64,000 bases of DNA from Opitutia bacterium (GTDB lineage: Bacteria > Verrucomicrobiota > Verrucomicrobiia > Opitutales > Seribacteraceae): positions 1 through 64,000 of the forward strand of contig PAZC01000040.1 of NCBI GenBank assembly GCA_002716045.1, given 5' to 3'. Positions 44,319 to 52,361 of the stretch are shown one piece after another. How positions within the stretch are numbered: the stretch's first letter is position 1; each line of letters starts with the position of its first letter. Both the position numbers and the translations under genes were made by a program. The notes under the pieces are model-generated. The model made no database searches. It saw only the letters and a program-made list of their open reading frames with translations, and was not told the DNA's origin.

Positions 44319-44843
44319 ATGCATCACAACTACCAAGATACACTGGTTCGGATTTGGAACGATGCCGTGGAGCGTTACAAACAAGGACACACGAAGACCG
44401 AGGGCTTCCTTGATGAGGAAGAACTGGGATTTATCGAATCCATTGGCATGAACCTAATGGATGTCTTTGATTTCGCGGAGGACTGGGTTTGCGAAGGATC
44501 GCCCGACTTGGCAACCTTCTTGCTGATTCATGACGCCCGGCGAGATTACTTCCTCAGAGAACAAGACAGTCAACGCTCTGAAAACCAACTTGACTCCTCC
44601 ACCCTGCCGGCCAAGACGGATGAGGTTCAAGGCATCCGTTGGTTGCCACGCATCATACCAAAGGCAAGAGCCAAGCTACGAGGCGAACTACCACCTGATA
44701 CGATGTTTTGTTGTGGAGGGGATCGTAATTTTTTCCAAATCAACAATGTCCATCCCAGTGAATTTCTCCGGGTGGTTCGAGAAGCCGGGGAAAATGATTC
44801 CATCATCATAGACTGGGTGGTGGAACGAAGTTCGAAAACCTGA
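44319..44843 (+). CDS. DUF5069-domain protein
   Basis: A 174-residue protein of unknown function. The C-terminal half, IRWLPRIIPKARAKLRGELP followed by a small beta segment and NVHPSEFLRVV, matches the DUF5069 pattern as I recall it. The acidic N-terminal half (FLDEEELGFIESIGMNLMDV) is helical. It is soluble, with no signal peptide, and lies between rnr and the dapF-like gene, 10 bp from the latter. Confidence 0.75.
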   Translation: MHHNYQDTLVRIWNDAVERYKQGHTKTEGFLDEEELGFIESIGMNLMDVFDFAEDWVCEGSPDLATFLLIHDARRDYFLREQDSQRSENQLDSSTLPAKTDEVQGIRWLPRIIPKARAKLRGELPPDTMFCCGGDRNFFQINNVHPSEFLRVVREAGENDSIIIDWVVERSSKT

Positions 44844-44852
44844 AGAGTCGCA

Positions 44853-45692
44853 ATGAATTTTGAGAAATATCACGCCCTCGGAAACGACTACCTGGTCCTC
44901 GATCCAAAAGATGGATCAGAGTTTCCCTCGGAGAAAGAAATCATTCGCATATGCCACCGAAACTTCGGGTTAGGTTCCGACGGCATCCTGTGGGGCCCAT
45001 TCCCTTGCGACGAGGCGAACTTCGGCCTGCGCATACTGAATCCCGACGGAAGTGAAGCCGAGAAGAGCGGCAACGGTCTGCGAATCTTCGCACGCTACCT
45101 GCGAGACCAAGGCAAAGTGGGGACTGAACCATTCAGCGTTCACACATTGGGAGGCATAGTGACTTGCGATGTCTCGGAAGACGCATCCTCGATCTCCGTT
45201 GAAATGGGGCAAGTCAGTTTTCGAAGCGACGTAATACCCGTCAATCTGGAAGGAGAAGCCCGCGAAGTACTTGACGAAGCAATCGAAGTAGCCGGTCACT
45301 CTCTCCAATATTATGCGGCCACCATCGGGAATCCCCATTGTGTAATCCCAATGGAGGAAGTGAGCGAATCTTTTGTTCGCGAGATCGGCAACGATCTCGA
45401 AAACCACCCGATATTTCCCAATAGAACGAACTTGCAACTCCTTCAGGTATTGGATCGGAACAATATCAGGATCGAGATTTGGGAACGAGGAGCCGGCTAT
45501 ACCTTGGCCTCGGGCAGCAGCAGCTCCGCAGCTGGCGCGGTGGCTCGCAAAATAGGCGCTTGTGATAATGAAATCACTGTCCACATGCCGGGCGGACAAA
45601 TAGAATTACGAATAGACGACGATTTCAACGTCACCATGAAAGGGCCGGCTACCCGGGTGGGAGCAATGGCCCTTGACCAAGAGTGCCTTTGA
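44853..45692 (+). CDS. DapF-family protein lacking both catalytic cysteines
   Basis: A 279-residue protein with the double-fold of diaminopimelate epimerase. Substrate-binding segments are kept: YHALGNDYLVLD near the start, GNPHCV near 159 and ERGAGYTLASG near 211. In true DapF the two catalytic cysteines lie in CGNG and ACGTG. Here they are Ser72 (EKSGNGLRI) and Ser220 (LASGSSSS), read from AGC and TCG codons. Canonical two-base racemisation by thiols is therefore unlikely. It may be a variant epimerase, a DapF relative on another substrate, or a genuine DapF using serines. I leave the symbol out for this reason. Confidence 0.82.
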   Translation: MNFEKYHALGNDYLVLDPKDGSEFPSEKEIIRICHRNFGLGSDGILWGPFPCDEANFGLRILNPDGSEAEKSGNGLRIFARYLRDQGKVGTEPFSVHTLGGIVTCDVSEDASSISVEMGQVSFRSDVIPVNLEGEAREVLDEAIEVAGHSLQYYAATIGNPHCVIPMEEVSESFVREIGNDLENHPIFPNRTNLQLLQVLDRNNIRIEIWERGAGYTLASGSSSSAAGAVARKIGACDNEITVHMPGGQIELRIDDDFNVTMKGPATRVGAMALDQECL

Positions 45693-45727
45693 GAAACTGG
45701 CAAGGGACAATCCCTTCCAGATCTCAA

Positions 45728-46468
45728 TCAACATGGTTTTCGGGCCACCCAGAAACGACATTCATCAGAAAATTCACGCACGGGCTCAGATTCAATCGCC
45801 ACTTGGGACCTAAGGACGTCAGCCTCGAGCTTGAACCCGATCGACTTCAGATCTTTCACAACGTCATTCTTTGCTGGCACATGAATGAAGAGATTTCCTA
45901 GTTTCGTTGGTTCATAGCGATCACCGTACTCACCGAGATCCTTGGCTTGCTTCCCTTTTTTCCACCGTTCGCGTTCTTGTTTCCAGAACTTCTTCCACTT
46001 GGTCATTTCACGTTCATGAGTGGTAAAGACAAAGTAGGATCCCGGACTGAGCACACGAAAAACTTCCTTTAGGGCGGCACGGCGCCTGTCGCGGCCAGGA
46101 ATCTGCATGAGGCCGTTAAAGCCAAAAATAGCTCCCTCGAACAAATTATCGGAAAAAGGAAGCTCAGTGGCATCTGCTACTTGAAAAGATAAGCCAACTT
46201 GGCGGATGCGAGCAATTTGGCGGGCTTTCTTTATCATTTTTTTAGAAAAATCGATGCCCAATAGATTCTTGTACCCAAGCTCGTTCAATCCAAAGCAAAT
46301 ACGACCACAACCACAACCAACCTCCAGAATACTTGCCTTGGAGTCACCAAAAACACGCTCGAAGATTTTTGCCTCGGAAACCCACAACCCAACAGATGAG
46401 GTGGCCTTGGCGTAATAATCAACCACGGTGTCCGACAAATAGTATTCCTTCACCTTGTCAACTTGCAT
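45728..46468 (-). CDS. Class I SAM-dependent methyltransferase
   Basis: A 246-residue methyltransferase from ATG 46468; GTG 46471 is one codon longer. The SAM site is ILEVGCGCGRICFGL (motif I), with LLGIDFSKKMI after it, VADATELPF (motif II) and VFRVLSPGSYFVFTTHE. It is of the UbiE/Methyltransf_11 type. The substrate is not known. It converges with the dapF-like gene (35 bp) and is divergent from rplU, with a perfect palindrome in between. Confidence 0.85.
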   Translation of the reverse strand: MQVDKVKEYYLSDTVVDYYAKATSSVGLWVSEAKIFERVFGDSKASILEVGCGCGRICFGLNELGYKNLLGIDFSKKMIKKARQIARIRQVGLSFQVADATELPFSDNLFEGAIFGFNGLMQIPGRDRRRAALKEVFRVLSPGSYFVFTTHEREMTKWKKFWKQERERWKKGKQAKDLGEYGDRYEPTKLGNLFIHVPAKNDVVKDLKSIGFKLEADVLRSQVAIESEPVREFSDECRFWVARKPC

Positions 46469-46518
46469 CACGAATACCTTTTACATAACTTCTTTTTCTT
46501 GGGCCACAACCTTCATTA

Positions 46519-46532
46519 CTAGGTTAACCTAG
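46519..46532. promoter_or_regulatory. 14-bp perfect palindrome, candidate operator
   Basis: CTAGGTTAACCTAG reads the same on both strands and lies in the gap between the methyltransferase and rplU, 52 bases before the rplU ATG and just upstream of a candidate promoter. It may be a dimeric-repressor site. No regulator gene is adjacent. Confidence 0.35.
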
Positions 46533-46539
46533 AAACATC

Positions 46540-46568
46540 TTGCCATAGAGGGCCTAAATCTCTTTTAT
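46540..46568 (+). promoter_or_regulatory. Candidate promoter of rplU-rpmA
   Basis: TTGCCA (46540-46545) and TTTTAT (46563-46568) are 17 bases apart. This would start transcription roughly 10 bases before the rplU ATG, a very short leader for a ribosomal protein operon. A pattern match only. Confidence 0.3.
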
Positions 46569-46584
46569 CTATCCTTTTTCCGAA

Positions 46585-46902
46585 ATGAAAGCGACTGTCC
46601 AGACACAAGGTCGACAATTCACCGTCGAAAAGGGTGACAAATTCACCGTTAATCGTTTCAAAGAAACGGAAGCCGGTGACGTGGTCGAGCTTGATCAAGT
46701 GCTAATGGTAATCGACGAGGGCAAGGCAACCTTTGGTTCACCCTACCTTGAGGGAACCGTTGTCAAAGCAAAGATTCTTGAAAACAAGAAAGATCGTAAG
46801 ATTATGGTTTTCAAGAAGAAGCGTCGAAAAGGATACAAGCGTCGCAAGGGACATCGACAACGTGTTTCCGTAATTGAAATCGAGTCCATAGAAACAAAGT
46901 AA
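46585..46902 (+). CDS. rplU: Ribosomal protein bL21
   Basis: A 105-residue large-subunit protein. It begins [20 protein letters not shown] and has the Lys/Arg-rich 23S-binding tail [17 protein letters not shown]. The usual partner rpmA follows after 15 bp, as in most bacteria. The start ATG has no clear Shine-Dalgarno sequence. Confidence 0.97.
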   Translation: MKATVQTQGRQFTVEKGDKFTVNRFKETEAGDVVELDQVLMVIDEGKATFGSPYLEGTVVKAKILENKKDRKIMVFKKKRRKGYKRRKGHRQRVSVIEIESIETK

Positions 46903-46917
46903 CCGGAGAACGAGAAA

Positions 46918-47166
46918 ATGGCTCACAAGAAGGGACAAGGAACTTCCAAGAACGGGCGTGACAGCAACAGCAAGCGCTTGGGCGTAAAGAAATTCGGCGG
47001 GCAATCCGTCATAGCGGGCAACATCATTTTAAGGCAAAGAGGCACGCGCTATCACCCTGGTGACAACGTGGGTATGGGTCGAGATTTCACCCTCTTCGCC
47101 CTTACCGAAGGCCAAGTGGAATTCGACAAACCTCACCGCAAGGTGAACGTTGTAGAAGTAGCCTAA
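46918..47166 (+). CDS. rpmA: Ribosomal protein bL27
   Basis: An 82-residue large-subunit protein near the peptidyl-transferase centre. It starts [21 protein letters not shown] directly after Met, with no cleavable extension of the Firmicutes kind, and has [28 protein letters not shown] before the ATG may act as a ribosome site. It is co-transcribed with rplU. Confidence 0.97.
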   Translation: MAHKKGQGTSKNGRDSNSKRLGVKKFGGQSVIAGNIILRQRGTRYHPGDNVGMGRDFTLFALTEGQVEFDKPHRKVNVVEVA

Positions 47167-47209
47167 GGAAGCAAACCCGGGACCGGGGCATTGCAAATTA
47201 AAGTCCCCC

Positions 47210-47905
47210 GTGGAAGAAAACCTCCAAGAGGATTCTCCCTACCTCAATTTCGAGGAAACCCGCGTATTGGGATCTCTGGCTGAAAAAGCCATCATTACAC
47301 CGGAAAACTATCCGATCTCTCTCAATGCTCTGACCAATGCTTGCAATCAAAAGACAAGTCGGTACCCCAGAACGGAACTGGTGGACGAGGAAGTACAAGA
47401 GGCACTAGACTCACTGAGATACAAAAAACTCGTCATGCGAGTGGACTTGGCCAGTTCACGGATACCTCGATTTGAGCATAGGATTCCAGAAACCCTGAAT
47501 TTAGATAAAGGCCAAACGGCTCTGTTAATTGTTCTTATGTTGCGCGGTCCCCAAACCATCGGAGAATTGCGTACAAGAGTCGAACGCATGCATCCATTTG
47601 CGGACTTGGAAGACGTCGAAGAAACACTCACCGCAATGAGACAGCGAGAAGTCCCGTTGACCGAGGCACTCGAACCAGCAACAGGGCAAAAAGAAATTCG
47701 ATACTATCATTTACTGACAGACCCACCGGAAATCGAGGAGACGGCAGGCATGGTATATGTACCGGCACCCGACCGCAAAGTGAGCCAAGTGGAAGATATT
47801 TCGCAACAGATCGAAAGGATGCGTGAGGAAATCGATGCCCTTCGCAGCGAACTAAGGGAAACCACCGACTCCTTCCGGGAATTCAAGAAACAGTTCGGGG
47901 AATGA
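47210..47905 (+). CDS. YceH-like DUF480 protein
   Basis: A 231-residue cytoplasmic protein with a GTG start. It carries the two winged-helix-like halves of the DUF480/YceH family: TRVLGSLAEKAIITPENYPIS with LTNACNQKTSRYP, then LRGPQTIGELRTRVERMHPF. A coiled-coil tail (QQIERMREEIDALRSELRE) ends the protein. The fold suggests nucleic acid binding, but no function is established. It follows rpmA by 43 bp and converges with fcl. Confidence 0.87.
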   Translation: MEENLQEDSPYLNFEETRVLGSLAEKAIITPENYPISLNALTNACNQKTSRYPRTELVDEEVQEALDSLRYKKLVMRVDLASSRIPRFEHRIPETLNLDKGQTALLIVLMLRGPQTIGELRTRVERMHPFADLEDVEETLTAMRQREVPLTEALEPATGQKEIRYYHLLTDPPEIEETAGMVYVPAPDRKVSQVEDISQQIERMREEIDALRSELRETTDSFREFKKQFGE

Positions 47906-47920
47906 AATGACCAAGGAACC

Positions 47921-48862
47921 CTAATTCCGAAGGGTGCCTTTTGCCAATTCTCGCTGAAAATCAGCATAGGTAGCAAGTAAACCCTCATCGAGGGAAATCT
48001 GTGCCTCCCATCCCGTCGAACGGAGCAAGGAACTATCCATTAGTTTGCGAGGAGATCCGTCAGGTTTGGTTGAATCAAAGATCAGTTCCCCCTCATACCC
48101 CAAGGTATGCTTTATTTTTTCGGCCAACTCGCGAATACTGACCTCCATTCCCGACCCAACGTTTACCCAATCGGGAGGATCTTCCAGTTTCAGTAAATGC
48201 AAGCAGGCGGAAGCAAGATCATCCACGTGCATGAATTCGCGCATGGGATTACCAGTGCCCCAAATGACTACCTCGGAATCATTTTGCTGCTTCGCTTCGT
48301 GCATTCGCCGAAGCAAGGCGGGCAAAACATGAGAGTTTTCCGAATGGTAATTATCCCCGGTGCCATATAGATTGGTAGGCATAGCCGAGTGAAAAAGAAC
48401 GTCATACTGCTTCCGATAATGACTGCACAGCTTGAGGGCAGCGATCTTGGCTACTGCATAGGCTTCGTTGGTTGGCTCCAACGAACCACTAAGCAAAGCT
48501 TTTTCACTCATTGGCTGGGTAGCTTCGCGTGGATAAATACAAGAACTCCCCAGATTCAGTAATCTCGAACACCCGTGACGCCAAGCGGCATGAGTGACGT
48601 TCATGGAAATAGCCAAGTTTTCGTAAATGAACTCTGCGGAGTAAGTGTCATTGGCATGAATGCCGCCCACCCGAGCAGCTGCCATGATCACAACGTCCGG
48701 TTTCTCACTGGCAAAAAATTGATCTACCGCCGAACCCTCGCAAAGGTCGAGCTCGGCCCGGGATCGAGTAATGATCTCAACCTCCTTGCTAAACTGGAGG
48801 TTACGTAAAACAGAAGAGCCCACCATGCCCTGATGACCTGCCACGTAGATGCGTTGGCTCAT
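47921..48862 (-). CDS. fcl: GDP-L-fucose synthase
   Basis: A 313-residue extended-SDR enzyme from ATG 48862; a longer start at 48901 would overlap gmd. It has the NADP-binding [26 protein letters not shown], and the catalytic Tyr-X3-Lys in [12 protein letters not shown]. It epimerises and reduces GDP-4-keto-6-deoxymannose to GDP-L-fucose. The gene is 10 bp after gmd, which makes its substrate, so the pair supplies fucose for surface glycans. Confidence 0.95.
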   Translation of the reverse strand: MSQRIYVAGHQGMVGSSVLRNLQFSKEVEIITRSRAELDLCEGSAVDQFFASEKPDVVIMAAARVGGIHANDTYSAEFIYENLAISMNVTHAAWRHGCSRLLNLGSSCIYPREATQPMSEKALLSGSLEPTNEAYAVAKIAALKLCSHYRKQYDVLFHSAMPTNLYGTGDNYHSENSHVLPALLRRMHEAKQQNDSEVVIWGTGNPMREFMHVDDLASACLHLLKLEDPPDWVNVGSGMEVSIRELAEKIKHTLGYEGELIFDSTKPDGSPRKLMDSSLLRSTGWEAQISLDEGLLATYADFQRELAKGTLRN

Positions 48863-48872
48863 CTTGATAAAA

Positions 48873-49889
48873 CTAAGCTTCAGTGGCCTGTTTGAGAACA
48901 AGCTCCCGTTCCGCTATCTTCATGTCGGCATCGGTCATGATATGAGCCAGTTCGGCAAAGGTTACTTTCGGTTCCCAGCCCAACTCCTTCTTGGCCTTGG
49001 AAGCATCACCGATAAGCAAGTCCACTTCCGCCGGGCGTTCGTATTTCTGGTCGAAGCCAACAAATTCCTTCCAATCCATGTCCAGATAAGAGAAAACTTC
49101 CTCAAGAAATTCCTTCACAGAATGGGTTTCGTTGGTGGCAATGACATAGTCGTCCGGTTCATCTTGTTGCAACATCATCCACATCGCCTCGACGTATTCC
49201 TTGGCGTATCCCCAGTCACGCTTGGCGTCCAAGTTCCCGAGAATAAGTTTTTTCTGGAGACCAAGTTTTATGCGCGTGGCGGCCCGAGTAATTTTTCGAG
49301 TTACAAAGGTTTCACCGCGACGGGGAGATTCGTGATTGAAAAGGATACCACTGCTTGCATGCAATCCATAGGACTCGCGGAAGTTGATGGTTAGCCAATG
49401 GGCGTATACCTTGGCGCATCCATAGGGAGATCGGGGCCAAAAGGGAGTAGTCTCCGTTTGCGGGACAGATTGCACTTTACCAAACATCTCCGAGGACGAA
49501 GCCTGATAGTAGCGTGCCTTGTTGACCAATCCGGCTTCCCTCAGAGATTCCAGAATGCGGGTTGCGCCCAAGGCAGTGACGTCACTGGTGTATTCAGGTA
49601 CGTCGAACGACACCCTGACATGACTCTGAGCACCCAGATTATAGATTTCATCAGGCTGCAGGTCATAGAGCAACTTGACCAGATGCACCGAGTCAGCCAA
49701 ATCACCATAGTGAAGAAAAAGTTTGGTATCGTCCACCAAGGGATCCTTGTAGAGATGATCAAGCCTACTGGTGTTAAAGGTAGAGGCTCTCCTGATGATC
49801 CCATGCACCTCGTAGCCTTTCTCCAAAAGTAGCTCAGCCAAGTACGATCCATCCTGTCCCGTGATTCCAGTAACCAGTGCTTTTTTCAT
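48873..49889 (-). CDS. gmd: GDP-mannose 4,6-dehydratase
   Basis: A 338-residue extended-SDR enzyme. The NAD(P) motif is [19 protein letters not shown], followed by [19 protein letters not shown], and the active site is [27 protein letters not shown] is also characteristic. It converts GDP-mannose to GDP-4-keto-6-deoxymannose, the first step to GDP-L-fucose. It is the first gene of the gmd-fcl unit and is divergent from the tRNA-Val gene. Confidence 0.96.
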   Translation of the reverse strand: MKKALVTGITGQDGSYLAELLLEKGYEVHGIIRRASTFNTSRLDHLYKDPLVDDTKLFLHYGDLADSVHLVKLLYDLQPDEIYNLGAQSHVRVSFDVPEYTSDVTALGATRILESLREAGLVNKARYYQASSSEMFGKVQSVPQTETTPFWPRSPYGCAKVYAHWLTINFRESYGLHASSGILFNHESPRRGETFVTRKITRAATRIKLGLQKKLILGNLDAKRDWGYAKEYVEAMWMMLQQDEPDDYVIATNETHSVKEFLEEVFSYLDMDWKEFVGFDQKYERPAEVDLLIGDASKAKKELGWEPKVTFAELAHIMTDADMKIAERELVLKQATEA

Positions 49890-49964
49890 AAGTCGAACAA
49901 TCTAAACCAATAGAAGCGCCGTTTGTAAAGATAAGAGGAAACGATTTATCTTAGTGAAGACAGG

Positions 49965-49992
49965 TTGACGTGCACCCGGAATGCGCTAGGGA
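49965..49992 (+). promoter_or_regulatory. Candidate promoter of tRNA-Val
   Basis: TTGACG (49965-49970) and TAGGGA (49987-49992) are 16 bases apart, and the predicted start is about 10 bases before the tRNA 5' end. Confidence 0.42.
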
Positions 49993-50010
49993 AATGTGTC
50001 TTGATTCCAA

Positions 50011-50087
50011 GGGGGATTAGCTCAGTTGGTTAGAGCGCATGCATGACACGCATGAGGTCACTGGTTCGAATCCAGTATCTCCCACCA
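50011..50087 (+). tRNA. tRNA-Val (GAC anticodon)
   Basis: A 77-base tRNA with CCA encoded. The acceptor stem GGGGGAT pairs with ATCTCCC (one G-U). The D-arm is GCTC/GAGC and the anticodon stem CATGC/GCATG. The 7-base loop ATGACAC has anticodon GAC at 50045-50047. The T-arm is ACTGG-TTCGAAT-CCAGT. It reads GUC and, with wobble, GUU valine codons. Confidence 0.95.
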
Positions 50088-50126
50088 CCTCCCCGAAGAT
50101 CAATGTAAGGAAATTGGATCGATAAA

Positions 50127-50825
50127 ATGATCGCTGTACCCGAAGAGAATCGGATTGCTTGCGTAACGGGTTGCGCTCGGGGTCTGGGGCGAGCCATGAG
50201 CCGCATCCTAGCTAATCGTGGTTGGACGGTGGCGGGATGCAGTCGGTCAAAAGAGCACTTGGCGGATTTGAGAAAGGAACTGTCTTCACCTCACTTCTTT
50301 CAATCAGTTGACGTCAGGTATGAGGATGAGGTCAGGAGGTTCGCCGAGGAGACTTTGAATGAAGTTGGTCCGATCGATCTATTGCTGAACAATGCAGGAG
50401 TGATAAATAGAAACGCTCCTCTGACCGAACTTTCGGAAGAGGAGGTTTCCCACGTTATCGACGTAAACGTCAAAGGAGTGATCTCTTTCATGCGACACTT
50501 TATGCCAGCAATGGAAGAGCGTGGGCGTGGCGTAGTGGTGAATTTCAGTTCGGGATGGGGGCGTTCGACTTCTCCTGAGGTAGCTCCATATTGCGCCTCG
50601 AAGTGGGCGATTGAAGGTCTTAGCCAAGCCGTTGCCCAAGAAGTACCAGCGGGAATTGCAGTTATCGCCCTGAATCCAGGAATCATAGATACTGACATGC
50701 TTCGCAGTTGCTTCGGGGAATCCGCCGCCAGTTATCCCAATGCCGAGACTTGGGCGGCTAGCGCCGTGCCCTTTTTGGAGAAACTCGATTCTTCCGACAA
50801 TGGGAGGGCCCTCACTGCTCCCTGA
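50127..50825 (+). CDS. Short-chain dehydrogenase/reductase
   Basis: A 232-residue classical SDR. The cofactor site is CVTGCARGLGRAMSR (TGX3GXG), with LLLNNAGVINRNAPL next. The active site shows NFSSGWGRS with the catalytic Ser and YCASKWAIEGL with Tyr-X3-Lys. An NADP preference is possible but not certain. The substrate is unknown. It follows the tRNA gene and precedes a Dabb protein. Confidence 0.87.
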   Translation: MIAVPEENRIACVTGCARGLGRAMSRILANRGWTVAGCSRSKEHLADLRKELSSPHFFQSVDVRYEDEVRRFAEETLNEVGPIDLLLNNAGVINRNAPLTELSEEEVSHVIDVNVKGVISFMRHFMPAMEERGRGVVVNFSSGWGRSTSPEVAPYCASKWAIEGLSQAVAQEVPAGIAVIALNPGIIDTDMLRSCFGESAASYPNAETWAASAVPFLEKLDSSDNGRALTAP

Positions 50826-50919
50826 AAAAGTCGATAGACACAAGGATTGACTTGCGGTTTGCCAAAAAGGGAAGTTTTGCCTAGCTCGTTGGCTTTCCCA
50901 TTAACAATCATTAAATATC

Positions 50920-51219
50920 ATGCTAGTTCACAACGTATATTTTTGGCTTAAGGAAGGTCTAACTGAAGAGGAGAAGGCACAATTTCGTGCCGGCGTCGAA
51001 ACACTGGCTGAAATTCAGTCAAGCATACATACCTTCATCGGTGACCCTGCCGGCACCGAGCCAAGACCCATAATCGATCGAAGCTATGATCTAGGGCTAA
51101 CTGTGGTTTTACAGGACGTAAACGCCCATGACGAATACCAAGTGGATCCAATACACCTCAAGTTTGTCGAGGAATGCGGTCATCTCTGGGAACGCGTTCA
51201 GATTTACGATAGCGAGTGA
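50920..51219 (+). CDS. Stress-responsive A/B-barrel (Dabb) protein
   Basis: A 99-residue ferredoxin-like dimeric barrel protein. The family pattern is at both ends: LVHNVYFWLKEGLTEEEKAQF at the start, LTVVLQDVNAHDEYQVDPIH in the middle, and a conserved His before the last strand. Its role is unknown. It ends 2 bp before the stop of the opposite-strand permease gene. Confidence 0.87.
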   Translation: MLVHNVYFWLKEGLTEEEKAQFRAGVETLAEIQSSIHTFIGDPAGTEPRPIIDRSYDLGLTVVLQDVNAHDEYQVDPIHLKFVEECGHLWERVQIYDSE

Positions 51220-51221
51220 AG

Positions 51222-52361
51222 CTAAGATTTCCCGGGGTGTGACTCGTCGTCAACCGGGACAAGCAAAAAGCGGCCAATGGCGGAAACCGCGATAATTGCG
51301 GCTGGGCCAATCACGAATCCCGCTGCTCCATGAGCAAGCACACCACCAATGATGCTTAGGAAAAGCAAAAAACTAGTCCAAGCGCCCTGCTCATGAAGCT
51401 TGGCTCCCAAACGACTCTTGCCGATACTCACCAGGGAATTGAGGACGATGCAAACAACTGCCAAAATGACAGCTTGATAAATATCTCCTCGTGACCAAGC
51501 GATAGACGCCAGAGGGAACCATACCATGGCCGCTCCAACGACCGGAACCAATCCGGCAAAGGCACCCGCCAATACAACCAGGAAAAAGGGGAATCCACCG
51601 AAGATCCAAGCCGCTCCACCGAGGCACAAGCCCCGAACAACAGCTGTCATCACAGTGTCCCACCACAACCGCAAGACAGTTCGTCGATGCAAGCGGGCCA
51701 AACGACTTACCTCACGCTTGGCGAAACCCGCCCGTTCCAGCAAAGTACGAGTGAGCTCGGTCCCATGTACGTAGAGAAAAGAAAGAGCCATGAGGGATAG
51801 AACCAGTTCGGCAAGAAATCCACTCGCTCCTCTAAATAAATAACCAAGAAAGGATCCGGAAAACTCCCGAGCATCACCCAACAATTCGTTCACGAAGGCA
51901 CGAACACGATCCTCCTCGATAGGCAAACGGGGATACAACTCCTTGAGCTCGGCTATCTGGACGGAGATGCGATCAAGGAAGATTTTCCGCCATGCCTCGT
52001 CCCCCAGGGCCACACCGACCAGCATCTCCGAAACGGATCCCGAGCTAGCATAAAGCAAAGGGAAAATTGGGGTCACAGCCAAGACAACCAAGAGGCAAGT
52101 AGCTCCGATTCCACAACAGGCGCGGCGAGCAGAGGTATCCCATTTCGGGAACTTGCGTGAAGTCAAGGCATTCAAAGGCGAAAATAAAATCGGTGAGGTC
52201 AGAATGGCCAAGGAAATTGCTAGCAAGAGAAATCCAAAAAGAGGACGAAACACCCCGAACAATGGAACCAGGGCCAAGAACAGCAAACCGAAGGCAAGCA
52301 GTCGGGGAGCCCATGAGCGCAAGCCAGATGCTTCCGTTGCTTTATCAGGTTTTTCGCTCAT
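51222..52361 (-). CDS. AI-2E-family transporter (permease)
   Basis: A 379-residue membrane protein with about seven hydrophobic segments, including [20 protein letters not shown] and [13 protein letters not shown]. The C-terminal half has the conserved [17 protein letters not shown] (as [14 protein letters not shown]) and a GRFLLVP end. ATG 52361 overlaps the uvrA stop as ATGA, so it was chosen over 52391. The family includes TqsA, but most members have no proven substrate. Confidence 0.87.
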   Translation of the reverse strand: MSEKPDKATEASGLRSWAPRLLAFGLLFLALVPLFGVFRPLFGFLLLAISLAILTSPILFSPLNALTSRKFPKWDTSARRACCGIGATCLLVVLAVTPIFPLLYASSGSVSEMLVGVALGDEAWRKIFLDRISVQIAELKELYPRLPIEEDRVRAFVNELLGDAREFSGSFLGYLFRGASGFLAELVLSLMALSFLYVHGTELTRTLLERAGFAKREVSRLARLHRRTVLRLWWDTVMTAVVRGLCLGGAAWIFGGFPFFLVVLAGAFAGLVPVVGAAMVWFPLASIAWSRGDIYQAVILAVVCIVLNSLVSIGKSRLGAKLHEQGAWTSFLLFLSIIGGVLAHGAAGFVIGPAAIIAVSAIGRFLLVPVDDESHPGKS

